Positions 16,542 to 25,983 of a DNA stretch of 64,000 bases are shown here, in pieces (position 1 is the stretch's first letter; each line of letters begins with the position of its first letter). A program made the position numbers and the translations under genes. The DNA lies in contig NZ_JALNMH010000015.1 of NCBI RefSeq assembly GCF_023156535.1, forward strand, positions 20,715 to 84,714. Reading direction: 5' to 3'. The notes beneath the pieces were generated by a model that worked only from the letters and a program-made list of their open reading frames with translations, was not told where the DNA came from and ran no database searches. The DNA comes from Pseudomarimonas salicorniae. Lineage in GTDB: Bacteria; Pseudomonadota; Gammaproteobacteria; Xanthomonadales; Xanthomonadaceae.

Positions 16542-17330
16542 TCAGTCGGGCGCAGAACGGGGTGGGTCCGCGCAATGCTCAGGATCACGCGGAGCCCGCA
16601 GGCTGTGCGCACTCAGGTGCATGGTCCTGGCCTGGCGCAGCACCGGATCCAGATTGGAGGCCAGCAGGACCTGCTCCAGCCGCTCCCGGCGTTCGGCATC
16701 GACGCGCGGCGACAGGTAGAGCCAGACGGCGACGGTCTGCAGGCTGCGTAGCGTGCTCAGGACCTCCGGCCCTGCGCCCAGCCGGTAGAGATGGAAGAGC
16801 AGGGTCTCCTTGATGCCGGCGACGGCATCCAGCTCTCCGTCCAGATAGGCCCGGATCAGGGATTGGTAGTCGTCGAACTCGACAATCTTCGCCTCGAGTC
16901 CGGCCAGCGCGCTGCGTCGGGAGTTGTGGGTGATGACATGACCGATCCGCTGCGTTGGCGCCGCGTCGTCCGCCGCCCCCTGGATGCGTCCGATCACCAC
17001 TTCCTCGAGCGCCAGGACCGGGGCGATGCGGACCAGGTGTTTCTCATACCAGGGGTTGATCTCGTTGATGTCGCCCTCGAGCCGGCCGTCCAGCAGGGCC
17101 GGCCGCTCCGATTCGTAGTCGACGTAGACGAACTCGACCCGGACGCCGCTCTCCCGCGACAGTGCGCGCAGCACATCGATGCCGATGCCGGCCGGCTGGC
17201 AGTCCTGATCGAAGTAGGTCCAGGGCGCGGCCGTACCAAGCAGCAGGCGCAGCGGCGCCGGAGAAGCGGGACAGGCCTGCAGCGGCACAGCGACCAGGAG
17301 CATGGCCCCCAGCCAGCGCGGAAACCTCAC
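16542..17330 (-). CDS. periplasmic solute-binding protein, family 3-like
   Basis: A 262-residue secreted protein. It has a signal peptide (VRFPRWLGAMLLVAVPLQAC) and a family 3 extracellular solute-binding fold: LLLGTAAPWTYFDQ, GIGIDVLRALSRESGVRVEFV and DGELDAVAGIKETLLF. Such proteins bind amino acids or feed transporters and sensors, but no permease is adjacent and the strand order is typical of the stand-alone type. I chose the GTG at 17330, which overlaps the purU stop as GTGA; ATG at 17303 is an alternative that would lose most of the signal peptide. Confidence 0.78.
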   Translation of the reverse strand: MRFPRWLGAMLLVAVPLQACPASPAPLRLLLGTAAPWTYFDQDCQPAGIGIDVLRALSRESGVRVEFVYVDYESERPALLDGRLEGDINEINPWYEKHLVRIAPVLALEEVVIGRIQGAADDAAPTQRIGHVITHNSRRSALAGLEAKIVEFDDYQSLIRAYLDGELDAVAGIKETLLFHLYRLGAGPEVLSTLRSLQTVAVWLYLSPRVDAERRERLEQVLLASNLDPVLRQARTMHLSAHSLRAPRDPEHCADPPRSAPD

Positions 17331-18181
17331 CGGAAAACCACCGTGCGTTGCCCGTTGAGCAGGATGCGATGCTCCACGTGGCGGCGCACCGCGCGCGAAA
17401 GCACCAGCGACTCGACGTCGCTGCCGACGCGGATCAGCTCCTTCGGGCTCATGGCATGGTCGACCCGGGCCACGTCCTGCTCGATGATCGGCCCCTCGTC
17501 GAGATCCGGAGTCACGTAGTGGGCGGTGGCGCCGATGATCTTGACCCCGCGCTCGTGGGCCTGGTGGTACGGGCGCGCGCCCTTGAAGCTCGGCAGGAAG
17601 CTGTGGTGGATGTTGATTGCCCGGCCGGCCAGCGCGGCGCACAGTCCCGGTGAGAGGATCTGCATGTAGCGGGCCAGCACGACGAGATCGATGCCTTCAC
17701 GCTCGACCAGGTCGAGCAGGGCGGCCTCCTGCCGCTCCCGGCTGGCAGCGTCGACAGGAAGGAAGTGGAAGGGCACGCCGTAGCTGGATGCCAGCTGTTC
17801 GAAGTCGCGGTGGTTGCCGGCCACTGCCACCACGTCCGCCGCCAGCTGACCGCTGCCGACGCGGAAGAGCAGGTCATTCAGGCAGTGCCCCTGCCGGCTG
17901 ACAAGCACGAGGATCCGCGCCCTCCTGCCGCAGTCATGGAGCTGCCAGTCCATCCCGAAGTCGCTGCCCACCGCGGCCATGGCCGAGCGCAGGTCCTCGA
18001 CCGCAGCGTCTTCGGGCAGGTCGAAGTGGACGCGCAGGAAGAACCGGCCGGCCTCCGCGTCGCCGTACTGCTGCGCATCAAGAATATTGCAGCCACGCTC
18101 GTATAGCAGGCCGCTGATCCTGTAGACGATTCCGGGCCGGTCGGGGCAGGAAAGGATGAGGACGTGATCTGGGCGCGGCAT
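17327..18181 (-). CDS. purU: formyltetrahydrofolate deformylase
   Basis: PurU hydrolyses 10-formyl-tetrahydrofolate to formate and tetrahydrofolate, balancing one-carbon pools and supplying formate for purine synthesis. The 284-residue protein has an N-terminal ACT domain (LILSCPDRPGIVYRISGLLYERG) and a formyltransferase-type catalytic domain from about residue 90 with the NIHHSFLPSFKGA motif, HDFEQL-type and the ATAHYVTPDLDEGPIIEQD segment carrying catalytic Asn/His/Asp. Length matches the family. The ATG at 18181 lacks a clear ribosome site. It is coupled to the following solute-binding protein. Confidence 0.95.
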   Translation of the reverse strand: MPRPDHVLILSCPDRPGIVYRISGLLYERGCNILDAQQYGDAEAGRFFLRVHFDLPEDAAVEDLRSAMAAVGSDFGMDWQLHDCGRRARILVLVSRQGHCLNDLLFRVGSGQLAADVVAVAGNHRDFEQLASSYGVPFHFLPVDAASRERQEAALLDLVEREGIDLVVLARYMQILSPGLCAALAGRAINIHHSFLPSFKGARPYHQAHERGVKIIGATAHYVTPDLDEGPIIEQDVARVDHAMSPKELIRVGSDVESLVLSRAVRRHVEHRILLNGQRTVVFR

Positions 18182-18579
18182 GGAGGCTGGCGGCGGTGGG
18201 CAGTGCCAGTGTAGGCCAAACGCGGTGCTCAGCGGAGACCTTGGATGGGCCGCCTTCGCTCGCGTCGCGACCTGTGTTGGGCGGGCCCGCCATGGGCACC
18301 GGCCTCTGTCGGCGAGCGGCCGGGCGGAGGTGTTCATCGGTGCGGCGGGGCGGAGATCGGAACCACGGGAATCCGCCGGGTAACCGGTTCGCATCTTCCC
18401 GGCCCAGGTCTGCTGCTTCGGGAGCCGGGCCGGGCGCCGCGGTGGCCGATCACGCGGGCTTCGGCAGCGCCGGTTACCGGATCCGTGATGGGTTCGACGC
18501 TCGCCCCACGCAACCTGCACGCAGCCGGCAGCGCCGCGTGATACAACAGAGGCAACGCATTGCGTGGCGTGGGCAGGAG
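18182..18579. other. intergenic region between divergent genes
   Basis: About 400 bases between purU and the GGDEF-EAL gene. A plus-strand frame is open through most of it but reads as low-quality Arg/Gly/Pro sequence, so I treat it as non-coding. No promoter, repeat or RNA gene was recognised. Confidence 0.5.
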
Positions 18580-21489
18580 ATGATGGCCAGTCCCAAGGGC
18601 AGTGTCCGATCCAGCGGCCCGGCCCCTGCCGAGGGGGCGGGGCAGAGCGCTGGCGGCCTCGAACTGGTCCGGGCGGAGACCCCGGAGCGGCTCGCTGCTG
18701 CCCTGGTCGAGGGACTCAAGGCTGAAGGGATCGCCCGTGAGGCCCTTGTCCTGTGGTCGCTGACCTGGCCTGGCGAGCGCCAGAGCTGGCCGCAGCAGGC
18801 CATTCCCGCCGAACGCCTCAAGCTGGCGCAGCGGGCCTTCCTCGCCGACGACGGCCGGGCAGGGCAGGACAGCGGCGCCTGGTCTGCGCGCGTCCTGTCG
18901 CGCTGTGCGCAGGGCACCGCGGCCGTTCTGCTGATGCGCCCGGTCGACGAGGCCGCAGACGCGGCGGACGACTCGCCGCTGCTCCAGGTCGCCCGCATCC
19001 GCTGGGCCGAGATGCTCGAGCGCGCCCGCCTTACCGACAGCGTGCAGCGCCTCGAACAGGCCGACCGGGTGCAGCGCGCCCTGTTCGCCATCGCCGACAT
19101 GGCCGCCTCCGATCTCGACATGGGCGAGATGCTGGGCAAGCTGCATCGCACCGTCGCCGGCCTCATGTACGCGGAGAATTTCTTCATCGCGCTGTACGAC
19201 AAGCAGCGTGACGCGATCCGCTTCATCTACTACGCCGACGTCGCCGACCCCGATCAGGTCGACCCAAGCCGCTGGGTGCCGCTGTCGGACTTCGAGCGCG
19301 CCCTGACCTGGTACCTGATCCGCGACGGCCGACCTCTGATGGGCCCCTCGCACGTGCTGCGGCGGCAGGTGTCCGGGCCGCTGCGGCTGGTGGGCAGCGA
19401 CAGCGCCGACTGGCTGGGCGTGCCGATGCTGGACGGCAACGACGTGCGCGGTGTGCTGGTGGTCCAGAACTATGAACAGGAAGGCTGTTTTACCCTGGCC
19501 GACCAGGCCTTGCTGAGCTTCGTCGGCAGCCACATCCTCACCGCCTTGGAGCGCAAGCAGGGCCAGGAGGAAATGGAGCGTCGGGTTGCCGAGCGCACCT
19601 CCGAGCTTGCCCGGGAGGTCGAGGAAAGGCAGCGTGGCGAGCGGCTGCAGCAGGCGCTTTTCCGGATCGCGGCGCTGGCCCGCAGCGAGGCCTCTCCCGA
19701 GGATGTCTACCGCAGCCTGCACGAGATCGTCGATGGCCTGATCAGCGCCCGCAACTTCTACATCGCCCTGCTGACCGATGACGGACAGCGGATCACGTTC
19801 CCGTACTTCGCCGACGAGGCCGAGTCCAAGCCGCCCGAGCGGCAGCTGGGCAACGGCCTGACCGAGTATCTGCTTCGCTACGGCGAGCCGATGCTGCTCG
19901 ATGGCACGCAGCAGACCTCGCTGGAGCACGACGGCGCATTCCGCGGTGCGGGCGTGCCCTCCCACTCCTGGTTGGGCGTGCCGCTGCGGGATGGCGAGCG
20001 CGTGTTCGGTGCAGTGGTCGTGCAAAGCTATCGGAGCGACGTGCTCTACGGCGAGCGTGAGCGCGACCTGCTGGTCTTCGTCGCCGACCAGATCGCGCTC
20101 ACGATCACCCGGCAGAGGGCCTCCGAGGCGCTGCGCCAGGCCCATGCCGAGCTGGAACACCGGGTCGAGGAGCGCACGCGCGAGCTGCGCCAGCAGATCG
20201 CCGAACGCGAGAAGATCGAGCTCCGGCTCAAGCACGAGGTCATGCACGACGCCCTGACCGGCTTGCCCAACCGCGGCTACATGCGCGACCGGCTGGAGCG
20301 GGTGATCTCGCGCTGCCGCCGCGATCCCCGCCGGCAGTACGCCGTGCTTTACGCCGACGTCGACCGCTTCAAGATCATCAACGACAGCCTTGGTCACCTG
20401 GCCGGTGACGAGGTGCTCAAGCAGGTCGCCAACCGGTTGCTGGGCTGTGTCCGCGAGCCTGACGTGGTGGCGCGTCTGAGCGGTGACGAATTTGCCATCC
20501 TGCTTGAGGACATCCCGGGCCCGGAAACCGCCGTGCGCGTGGCCACACGCATCATCGAGTCGATGTCGCGATCCCTGCAGGTGCTCGACAAGGAGATCAA
20601 CACCTCGACCAGCGTCGGCGTGGCGATCGGCGACGCCCGCTACCGGCGCGCGGATGAGGTCCTGCGCGACGCCGACGACGCCATGTACCGGGCCAAGCGT
20701 GGCGGGCGTCATCGCTTCGAGATCTTCGACCCGGCGACCAACCAGCGCGCGCTCGATGTGCTCCAGCTGGAGGTCGATCTGCGCCGGGGCCTCGAGGCGC
20801 GAGCTTTCCATCCGCACTTCCAGCCGATCATGCGCCTGGTGGACCGGCGTGTAGTGGGGTACGAGGCGCTGATCCGCTGGCAGCATCCCGAGCGTGGGGT
20901 GCTTGCTCCGGCGGCGTTCCTGCCGGTGGCCGAGGAAAGCGGGCACATCGAGGCGATCGATTGGCAGATGTTCGAGCACACGTGCCGTAAGGCCCGTGAC
21001 CTGCCCAGGGAGCAATACGTCTGTCTCAATGTCGCGCCGCGCTTCCTGCGCCAGCGCGATTTTTCAGAACGCCTCCTGGCCCTGGTGGCCGAGCACGGCC
21101 TCGAACCTTCGCAGGTCCGCATCGAGATCACCGAAGGCGCGATGCTGGAGGATCCGGACAAGGTGCGCGAGGCGCTCGAGGTGCTGCGTGACGCGGGGCT
21201 GCATGCCGCGGTGGACGACTTCGGCTCCGGCTATTCCTCGCTCAGCCGCATCCACTACTTCCCGCTGCGCATGATCAAGATCGACCGCAGTTTCGTCGCC
21301 GATCTCGGCAGTGCCCACGAGGCCGGCAGCCGCGCGGTGATCCGCGCGATCCTCACCCTGGCCCACTCGCTGGGTATGGAAGTCGTTGCCGAGGGCATCG
21401 AGACCGAGCAGCAGTGCGAGGCGCTGATCGCCATGGGCTGCGGCCTCGGACAGGGCTACCTGCTCGGACGCCCCGCCGCGCCGCCCTGA
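18580..21489 (+). CDS. GAF-GAF-GGDEF-EAL cyclic-di-GMP signalling protein
   Basis: A soluble protein of about 969 residues for making and/or degrading cyclic di-GMP. Two GAF sensor domains (about residues 165-330 and 355-515), each followed by a coiled-coil linker of the 'ERTSEL / ERTREL' type, precede a GGDEF domain (about 555-715; active loop LSGDEF, a functional variant of GGDEF) and an EAL domain (about 725-969; YEALIRW, DDFGSGYSSL, IKIDRSFV). Catalytic residues of both are present. No membrane segment. Adjacent ATGs at 18580 and 18583 follow AGGAG very closely, so the exact start is uncertain. Confidence 0.92.
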   Translation: MMASPKGSVRSSGPAPAEGAGQSAGGLELVRAETPERLAAALVEGLKAEGIAREALVLWSLTWPGERQSWPQQAIPAERLKLAQRAFLADDGRAGQDSGAWSARVLSRCAQGTAAVLLMRPVDEAADAADDSPLLQVARIRWAEMLERARLTDSVQRLEQADRVQRALFAIADMAASDLDMGEMLGKLHRTVAGLMYAENFFIALYDKQRDAIRFIYYADVADPDQVDPSRWVPLSDFERALTWYLIRDGRPLMGPSHVLRRQVSGPLRLVGSDSADWLGVPMLDGNDVRGVLVVQNYEQEGCFTLADQALLSFVGSHILTALERKQGQEEMERRVAERTSELAREVEERQRGERLQQALFRIAALARSEASPEDVYRSLHEIVDGLISARNFYIALLTDDGQRITFPYFADEAESKPPERQLGNGLTEYLLRYGEPMLLDGTQQTSLEHDGAFRGAGVPSHSWLGVPLRDGERVFGAVVVQSYRSDVLYGERERDLLVFVADQIALTITRQRASEALRQAHAELEHRVEERTRELRQQIAEREKIELRLKHEVMHDALTGLPNRGYMRDRLERVISRCRRDPRRQYAVLYADVDRFKIINDSLGHLAGDEVLKQVANRLLGCVREPDVVARLSGDEFAILLEDIPGPETAVRVATRIIESMSRSLQVLDKEINTSTSVGVAIGDARYRRADEVLRDADDAMYRAKRGGRHRFEIFDPATNQRALDVLQLEVDLRRGLEARAFHPHFQPIMRLVDRRVVGYEALIRWQHPERGVLAPAAFLPVAEESGHIEAIDWQMFEHTCRKARDLPREQYVCLNVAPRFLRQRDFSERLLALVAEHGLEPSQVRIEITEGAMLEDPDKVREALEVLRDAGLHAAVDDFGSGYSSLSRIHYFPLRMIKIDRSFVADLGSAHEAGSRAVIRAILTLAHSLGMEVVAEGIETEQQCEALIAMGCGLGQGYLLGRPAAPP

Positions 21490-21699
21490 GCCCGGCGCCA
21501 AGCTTTTCGCCGACGCGCCCTCGACTGTGACCAGCGTCACGAAACGTTGAGCTTTCGTTCAGGCAGGAGTAGGGTCGATGTCACCGGCCCGTGACGGGTG
21601 CGGGCCAGGAGGGCCCGGCGCGCGTGACCTGGGGCCATCCTGTCCAGAGCGGCGGTCGTTGCCGGATGCGCTACCGCCGTCACCGGGGAGAGCCGCCAC

Positions 21700-23472
21700 A
21701 TGCAACGAATCCATCCGCTACTTGCCGGCCTGTTGGCCATGGGCATCGCCAGCGCCTCCAGCGCGGCGCCGCAGGGAGAGCAGTGCGCTCTCCCGCAGGT
21801 GGGCAAGGCCATGCAGGGCTATGCGCTGCCCGCGGCCAAGACCCTGCCCGAACACCTCGAAACGATGCAGGCCCTGCACGGCTGGCTGTCGGGCGAGGCG
21901 CCCCTGATCCAGGCGGAGAAGGTGATCGAGGCGCCGCTGGATCGCCACGATCGGGCGCGCCTGGGGCTGGAGGACTGCGTGGACTGCGGGCCTCTGGAGG
22001 CCGCCGAGCGTCGGCTGCTGGTCGGCATCGGCAAGCCGGTCGGCTTTGCGCTTGATCGCGCCGCACTGCAGTCCAAGCGCGGTCCGACGTCCGGCAGCCT
22101 GCGGCGGCACGCCGACGGCGGCTTCACCTGGACGCTTTCACTGCGCTCACCCGGTGCCGCCGGCCTGCGCGTCGGCCTTGGCGGACTCGACCTGCCGGCC
22201 AACGCGGCGCTGTACGTGTACAACGACCGCGGCGAGGCATTCGGTCCCTACATCGGCCGTGGGGTCGAGGCCAGCGGGGAACTGGTCACCAACATGGTCA
22301 GCGGCGACCTGGTCCATCTGCAGCTGCAGGTGAGCGGTCCCTTGCAGAAGGGCGAGACGCTCGGCTTCAGGGTGGAGGAGCTCGGACACATCAGCGCCCG
22401 CTTCGATCTTGCACGACGGCTTGATGCCTCGTTCTCCCAGGACAAGCTGCACTGCACCTCGGGCCGCGTCAATGCCGACTGCGTCGAGAACGCCGAATGC
22501 GCGAACTCCGGTGATTTCGCGCCGCTGGAAGACGTGCAGAAGGCGATCGGGGCCATGCTCTACCGCTCCGGCGGCGGCTACTACATCTGTACCGGCGGAC
22601 TGATCGCCAATGCTGCCGGGGACCCCCTGTTCCTCACTGCCAACCATTGCCTGAGCAAGGGCAACGAGGCGAAAAGCCTCGAGGTCTACTGGAATCACAC
22701 CGTGCCCTGCGGCACCCGCGACTGCGCGGCCGCCTGGGAAGTACAGGGGCGGGCAAGCGAAGTGGGCTCGAGCCTGCTGGCGAGCAACCGCAGCAGCGAC
22801 TACACCCTGCTCCGGCTCAGTTCGACCCTGCCTTCCGGCGCCTATGCCCTGGGCTGGAACAGCACCCCGATCGCCAACGCCGGCGGTCTTCCCCTTTATC
22901 GCGTCAGCCATCCGAGCGGCGCGCCGCAGGCCTACAGCACGCAGGTGGTCTACACCGGCGGCGGCACCTGCAACTCCCTGTCGCGCGGCAACTTCATCTA
23001 CAGCACCGATACCTTCGGTTCCACCGAAGGGGGCAGTTCGGGCTCGCCGGTGCTGAATGCCGCCGGGGAAATCGTCGGTCAGCTTTACGGCGCCTGCGGT
23101 AGCAACCTCAACGACGTCTGCGACGCGCAGAACAACCGCACCGTGGACGGCGCGTTTGCCGCCTACTTCCCGGCCGTGGAGTCGTTCCTCACGTCCGGCG
23201 GAGGCGGCGGTGGTGGAGGCGGTGGCGGCGGGGAGTTCACGCTCAGCGCCAGCGGCTTCAAGATCAAGGGCCAGTGGGCCGCGGATCTCAGCTGGTCGGG
23301 CAGCAGTGCTGCGGACATCGACATCTATCGCAATGACTCGCGCATCGCTACGGTGCCGAACAGCGGTGGCTACCGGGACGAGACCTCGTTCCGCGGCGGT
23401 GGTTCGCTGACCTACAAGGTGTGCGAAGCGGGCACATCGACCTGCACAGCCCCGGTTACGGTCAGCTTCTGA
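21700..23472 (+). CDS. secreted trypsin-like (lysyl endopeptidase-type) serine protease
   Basis: A 590-residue secreted protease. A signal peptide (about residues 1-23), then a propeptide/domain to about residue 210, then a chymotrypsin-fold domain with the triad His in LTANHCLS, Asp in SSDYTLLRL and Ser in GSTEGGSSGSPVL. Many Cys pairs support extracellular folding. The catalytic domain resembles Achromobacter/Lysobacter lysyl endopeptidase. After a tract of twelve glycines (about residue 503) comes a fibronectin III-like C-terminal domain. Export is probably through Sec and type II secretion. Bounded by a strong hairpin at 23500. Confidence 0.87.
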   Translation: MQRIHPLLAGLLAMGIASASSAAPQGEQCALPQVGKAMQGYALPAAKTLPEHLETMQALHGWLSGEAPLIQAEKVIEAPLDRHDRARLGLEDCVDCGPLEAAERRLLVGIGKPVGFALDRAALQSKRGPTSGSLRRHADGGFTWTLSLRSPGAAGLRVGLGGLDLPANAALYVYNDRGEAFGPYIGRGVEASGELVTNMVSGDLVHLQLQVSGPLQKGETLGFRVEELGHISARFDLARRLDASFSQDKLHCTSGRVNADCVENAECANSGDFAPLEDVQKAIGAMLYRSGGGYYICTGGLIANAAGDPLFLTANHCLSKGNEAKSLEVYWNHTVPCGTRDCAAAWEVQGRASEVGSSLLASNRSSDYTLLRLSSTLPSGAYALGWNSTPIANAGGLPLYRVSHPSGAPQAYSTQVVYTGGGTCNSLSRGNFIYSTDTFGSTEGGSSGSPVLNAAGEIVGQLYGACGSNLNDVCDAQNNRTVDGAFAAYFPAVESFLTSGGGGGGGGGGGGEFTLSASGFKIKGQWAADLSWSGSSAADIDIYRNDSRIATVPNSGGYRDETSFRGGGSLTYKVCEAGTSTCTAPVTVSF

Positions 23473-23499
23473 CGCGCTTCACCGACCAGGGGTCGTGTG

Positions 23500-23529
23500 C
23501 AAGAAGGCCGCCTCGGGGCGGCCTTCTTG
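23500..23529. terminator. bidirectional hairpin terminator
   Basis: A perfect 13-bp stem (CAAGAAGGCCGCC, 23500-23512, with 23517-23529) and 4-nt loop lies between the convergent endopeptidase and DegS-type genes. The A/T-rich outer stem gives short T-containing tails on both strands. Confidence 0.7.
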
Positions 23530-23572
23530 TATCCGCAGGAAGGCGCTTCGGCGCGAGAGAGCCGGCGCGGCG

Positions 23573-24703
23573 CTAGCGGTTGGAAAGCGCTGTGCTGCCC
23601 GCCTGCAGCTCCACCGGCAGCTCGATCTCGTTGCCTTGGCGCCAGATGCGCAGGGTCACGGTGCTGCCGATCTCGTGCTCGTCCAAGGAAGCAAACAGTT
23701 CATCAAGGGAGTCGACCTCGCGACCGTTGACGGCAAGGATGGCGTCGCCGATGTCCAACCCACCGTCGCGGCGCATCAGCGCTCCACGCAGGCCGGCGCG
23801 GGCGGCGGCGGAGTCGGGCTGAACGCCGAGCACGAACACGCCCCTGACCCCGGTCTCGCGGCTGAGCCGGTCGTTCAGTCCGGCGTGCACCTCGATGCCG
23901 AGCACCGGGCGCAGATAGCGGCCGCTGCTGATCAGCTGCGGCACCACGCGGTTCACGGTGTCGACCGGCACCGCGAAGCCGATGCCGGCGGAGGCCCCCG
24001 AGGGGCTGAAGATCGCGGTGTTGATGCCGATCAGGCGGCCGGCGGAGTCGAGCAGCGGGCCGCCCGAGTTGCCGGGGTTGATGGCGGCGTCGGTCTGGAT
24101 CAGGTGCTCGATGCTGCGGCCGTTCTCGGCCGGCAATGAACGGTCGAGGGCGGAGACGATGCCGGTAGTCAGGGTCCAGTCCAGCCCGAACGGATTGCCG
24201 ATGGCGAACACTTTCTGCCCGACGCGCAGGTCGGCGCTGCTGCCGACCGGCACCGGTGGCGGCGGCTCGAAGCCCACTCCGATGCGCAGCACCGCGATAT
24301 CGTGATCGGGGCTGGCGCCGACCAGGGCGGCGCGGTAGTCGCGGCCATTCGAGAGCCGCACGGTGGCCTCGCTGGCGCCGTCGATGACGTGCCAGTTGGT
24401 GACCACATGGCCACGCTCGTCCCAGACGAAGCCCGAGCCATTGCCGCGGGGCACCGACATCACGTTGCGCGTCCAGTAGTCGCGCACGTTCTGACGGGTG
24501 CTGATGAAGACCACCGAGTCCTTGGCCGCCTCGAACAGGGCAATCGTCGACTGCTCGTCGGCGGCCAGATCGCCGCGTGGGCTGACCGTGCGCGGCGTGG
24601 CCTCGGGGCGCGGTGCGACGGCCGGCCAGAGCAGGGTCAGCAGCCAGGCTCCGACCAGGGCCCAGAACACCCAGATGATTGCGCGCGGCACGCTGTTGCC
24701 CAT
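23573..24703 (-). CDS. membrane-anchored serine protease, DegS/AlgW type
   Basis: A 376-residue HtrA-family protease. One N-terminal membrane anchor (IIWVFWALVGAWLLTLLWP), then the trypsin-like domain with His (VVTNWHVID), Asp (SPDHDIAVLRI) and Ser (NPGNSGGPLLD), and a single C-terminal PDZ domain (LGIEVHAGL to the end). A single PDZ plus an anchor is the DegS layout: the site-1 protease that cuts the anti-sigma factor RseA when outer-membrane proteins misfold. The ATG at 24703 has AAGGAGAC upstream. No rse or muc genes are adjacent, so the partner is inferred. Confidence 0.9.
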   Translation of the reverse strand: MGNSVPRAIIWVFWALVGAWLLTLLWPAVAPRPEATPRTVSPRGDLAADEQSTIALFEAAKDSVVFISTRQNVRDYWTRNVMSVPRGNGSGFVWDERGHVVTNWHVIDGASEATVRLSNGRDYRAALVGASPDHDIAVLRIGVGFEPPPPVPVGSSADLRVGQKVFAIGNPFGLDWTLTTGIVSALDRSLPAENGRSIEHLIQTDAAINPGNSGGPLLDSAGRLIGINTAIFSPSGASAGIGFAVPVDTVNRVVPQLISSGRYLRPVLGIEVHAGLNDRLSRETGVRGVFVLGVQPDSAAARAGLRGALMRRDGGLDIGDAILAVNGREVDSLDELFASLDEHEIGSTVTLRIWRQGNEIELPVELQAGSTALSNR

Positions 24704-24807
24704 GGCTGTCTCCTTGCGATTCAACTCCCGAAATGGCCGTTATGCGGCACACTTCAAGCTTCGGACAGCCTGACACGAAGGCTGTGTTCAGTTGGCGAGG
24801 AGTTGCC

Positions 24808-25683
24808 ATGACCGGCGTCGCATTCAAGCAGGTTGATGTGTTTACCCGGGTGCCCATGCGCGGCAACCCGGTGGCCGTGGTGCTGGACGCCCGCGGTCTC
24901 GATGGCGAGGCGATGCAGCGCATCGCGGCCTGGACCAATCTTTCCGAGACCACCTTCGTGCTGCCTCCCGAGTCGGCCGAGGCCAGCTACCGCGTGCGCA
25001 TCTTCACCCCGATGCAGGAACTGCCCTTCGCCGGCCATCCCAGCGTGGGCACGGCCCACGCGCTGCTCGAGGCCGGACTGCTGCATCCCGATTCGCAGGG
25101 CGGTCTGGTGCAGGAGTGCGCGGCCGGTCTGCTGCCGGTGCAGGTCCGGGGTGAGGGCGCAGACCGCCTGGTCCGGGTGCGTGCGCCCGCTGCGCGGGCT
25201 ATCGAATCGCAGCCCAACTGGCAGCCCTTGATCGACCACGCCCTCGGCGACCTGCCGCGCGGGGCGCTGCAGCCTGCGCTCTACGACAACGGCCCCCGCT
25301 GGTGGCTGGTGGAGCTGTGTGATGAGGAGGCGCTGCGCGGCCGGAAGCCGGATCTGGCCGGTGTCGCCGCACTCTGCCGGAGCAGCTCGGCGGTGGGTCT
25401 CGCGGTGTTCGCAGCCGCCCGCAGCGATGACTTCCAGCGTGTCGTGCGTGCCTTCTGTCCGGCCGACGGCATTCCCGAGGACCCGGTTACCGGCAGCGCC
25501 AATGCCGCCATCGCCGCCTACCTCGTCGACAGCGGCCAGCTCCGCGCCGGCGATCGCTACATCTCCAGCCAGGGACGCGAACTGGACCGCGACGGCCTCG
25601 TCCATGTCGCCATCGAGCCGGATGGCGTCTGGATCGGCGGGCACTCGGTTACCGTCATCGACGGGCGCTTCTCCGCCGGCTGA
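24808..25683 (+). CDS. PhzF family isomerase-like protein
   Basis: A 291-residue protein of the PhzF/DapF-like fold. Conserved motifs include QVDVFTRVPMRGNPVAVVL at the start, the catalytic-Glu segment NLSETTFVLPP near residue 47, GHPSVGTAHALLE and EDPVTGSANAAIAAYL. PhzF itself isomerises a phenazine precursor; homologues outside phenazine clusters, as here, have mostly unknown substrates. GAGGAG lies 7 bases before the ATG. It is divergent from the DegS-type gene. Confidence 0.9.
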   Translation: MTGVAFKQVDVFTRVPMRGNPVAVVLDARGLDGEAMQRIAAWTNLSETTFVLPPESAEASYRVRIFTPMQELPFAGHPSVGTAHALLEAGLLHPDSQGGLVQECAAGLLPVQVRGEGADRLVRVRAPAARAIESQPNWQPLIDHALGDLPRGALQPALYDNGPRWWLVELCDEEALRGRKPDLAGVAALCRSSSAVGLAVFAAARSDDFQRVVRAFCPADGIPEDPVTGSANAAIAAYLVDSGQLRAGDRYISSQGRELDRDGLVHVAIEPDGVWIGGHSVTVIDGRFSAG

Positions 25684-25710
25684 GCGCCGCGGTCGGGGGA
25701 GGGGACGCTC

Positions 25711-25935
25711 CGGGCGCGAAGTGCGCATTCGCCCCGGTGCATCAAATGGGCTGATGTTCTGTGGGAGTGCCCTTGGGCGCGACCGGGGCGATCCGCTCTG
25801 GCCGCGGTCTGAGGTGAATCCGTAGCGCCGCGGTCGCGCCCAAGGGCGTTCCCACAGTCGGGCTTCGTTGGGCGTCAGCGAGCCCCATAGGGTATGACCG
25901 GTGCGGCCAGCCGCACCCTATGAATGTCTGCTTCG
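25711..25935 (-). repeat. left arm of composite inverted repeat (modules A, C, E)
   Basis: Contains, left to right, module A (25711-25740, GGGCGCGAAG...), module C (25760-25857, a 98-base imperfect palindrome beginning TGTGGGAGTGCCCTTGGGCG) and module E (about 25899-25935, the 'TTCATAGGGTGCGG' element read on minus). The same three modules occur in inverted order and orientation at 27783-28040, so this is one arm of a large inverted repeat. Module C is also found at 41591-41678. No gene lies here. Confidence 0.9.
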
Positions 25936-25983
25936 CGCCCAACGCACGCCTTAGCGTTCCGCCTCCCGTGAAACCGCTCGCGA

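Noticed and set aside
18334..21015. 893-codon open frame on the minus strand antisense to the GGDEF-EAL gene
   Set aside because: It mirrors the coding frame of a clear signalling protein, has His/Gln/Gly-rich composition typical of GC-rich antisense and no domain.
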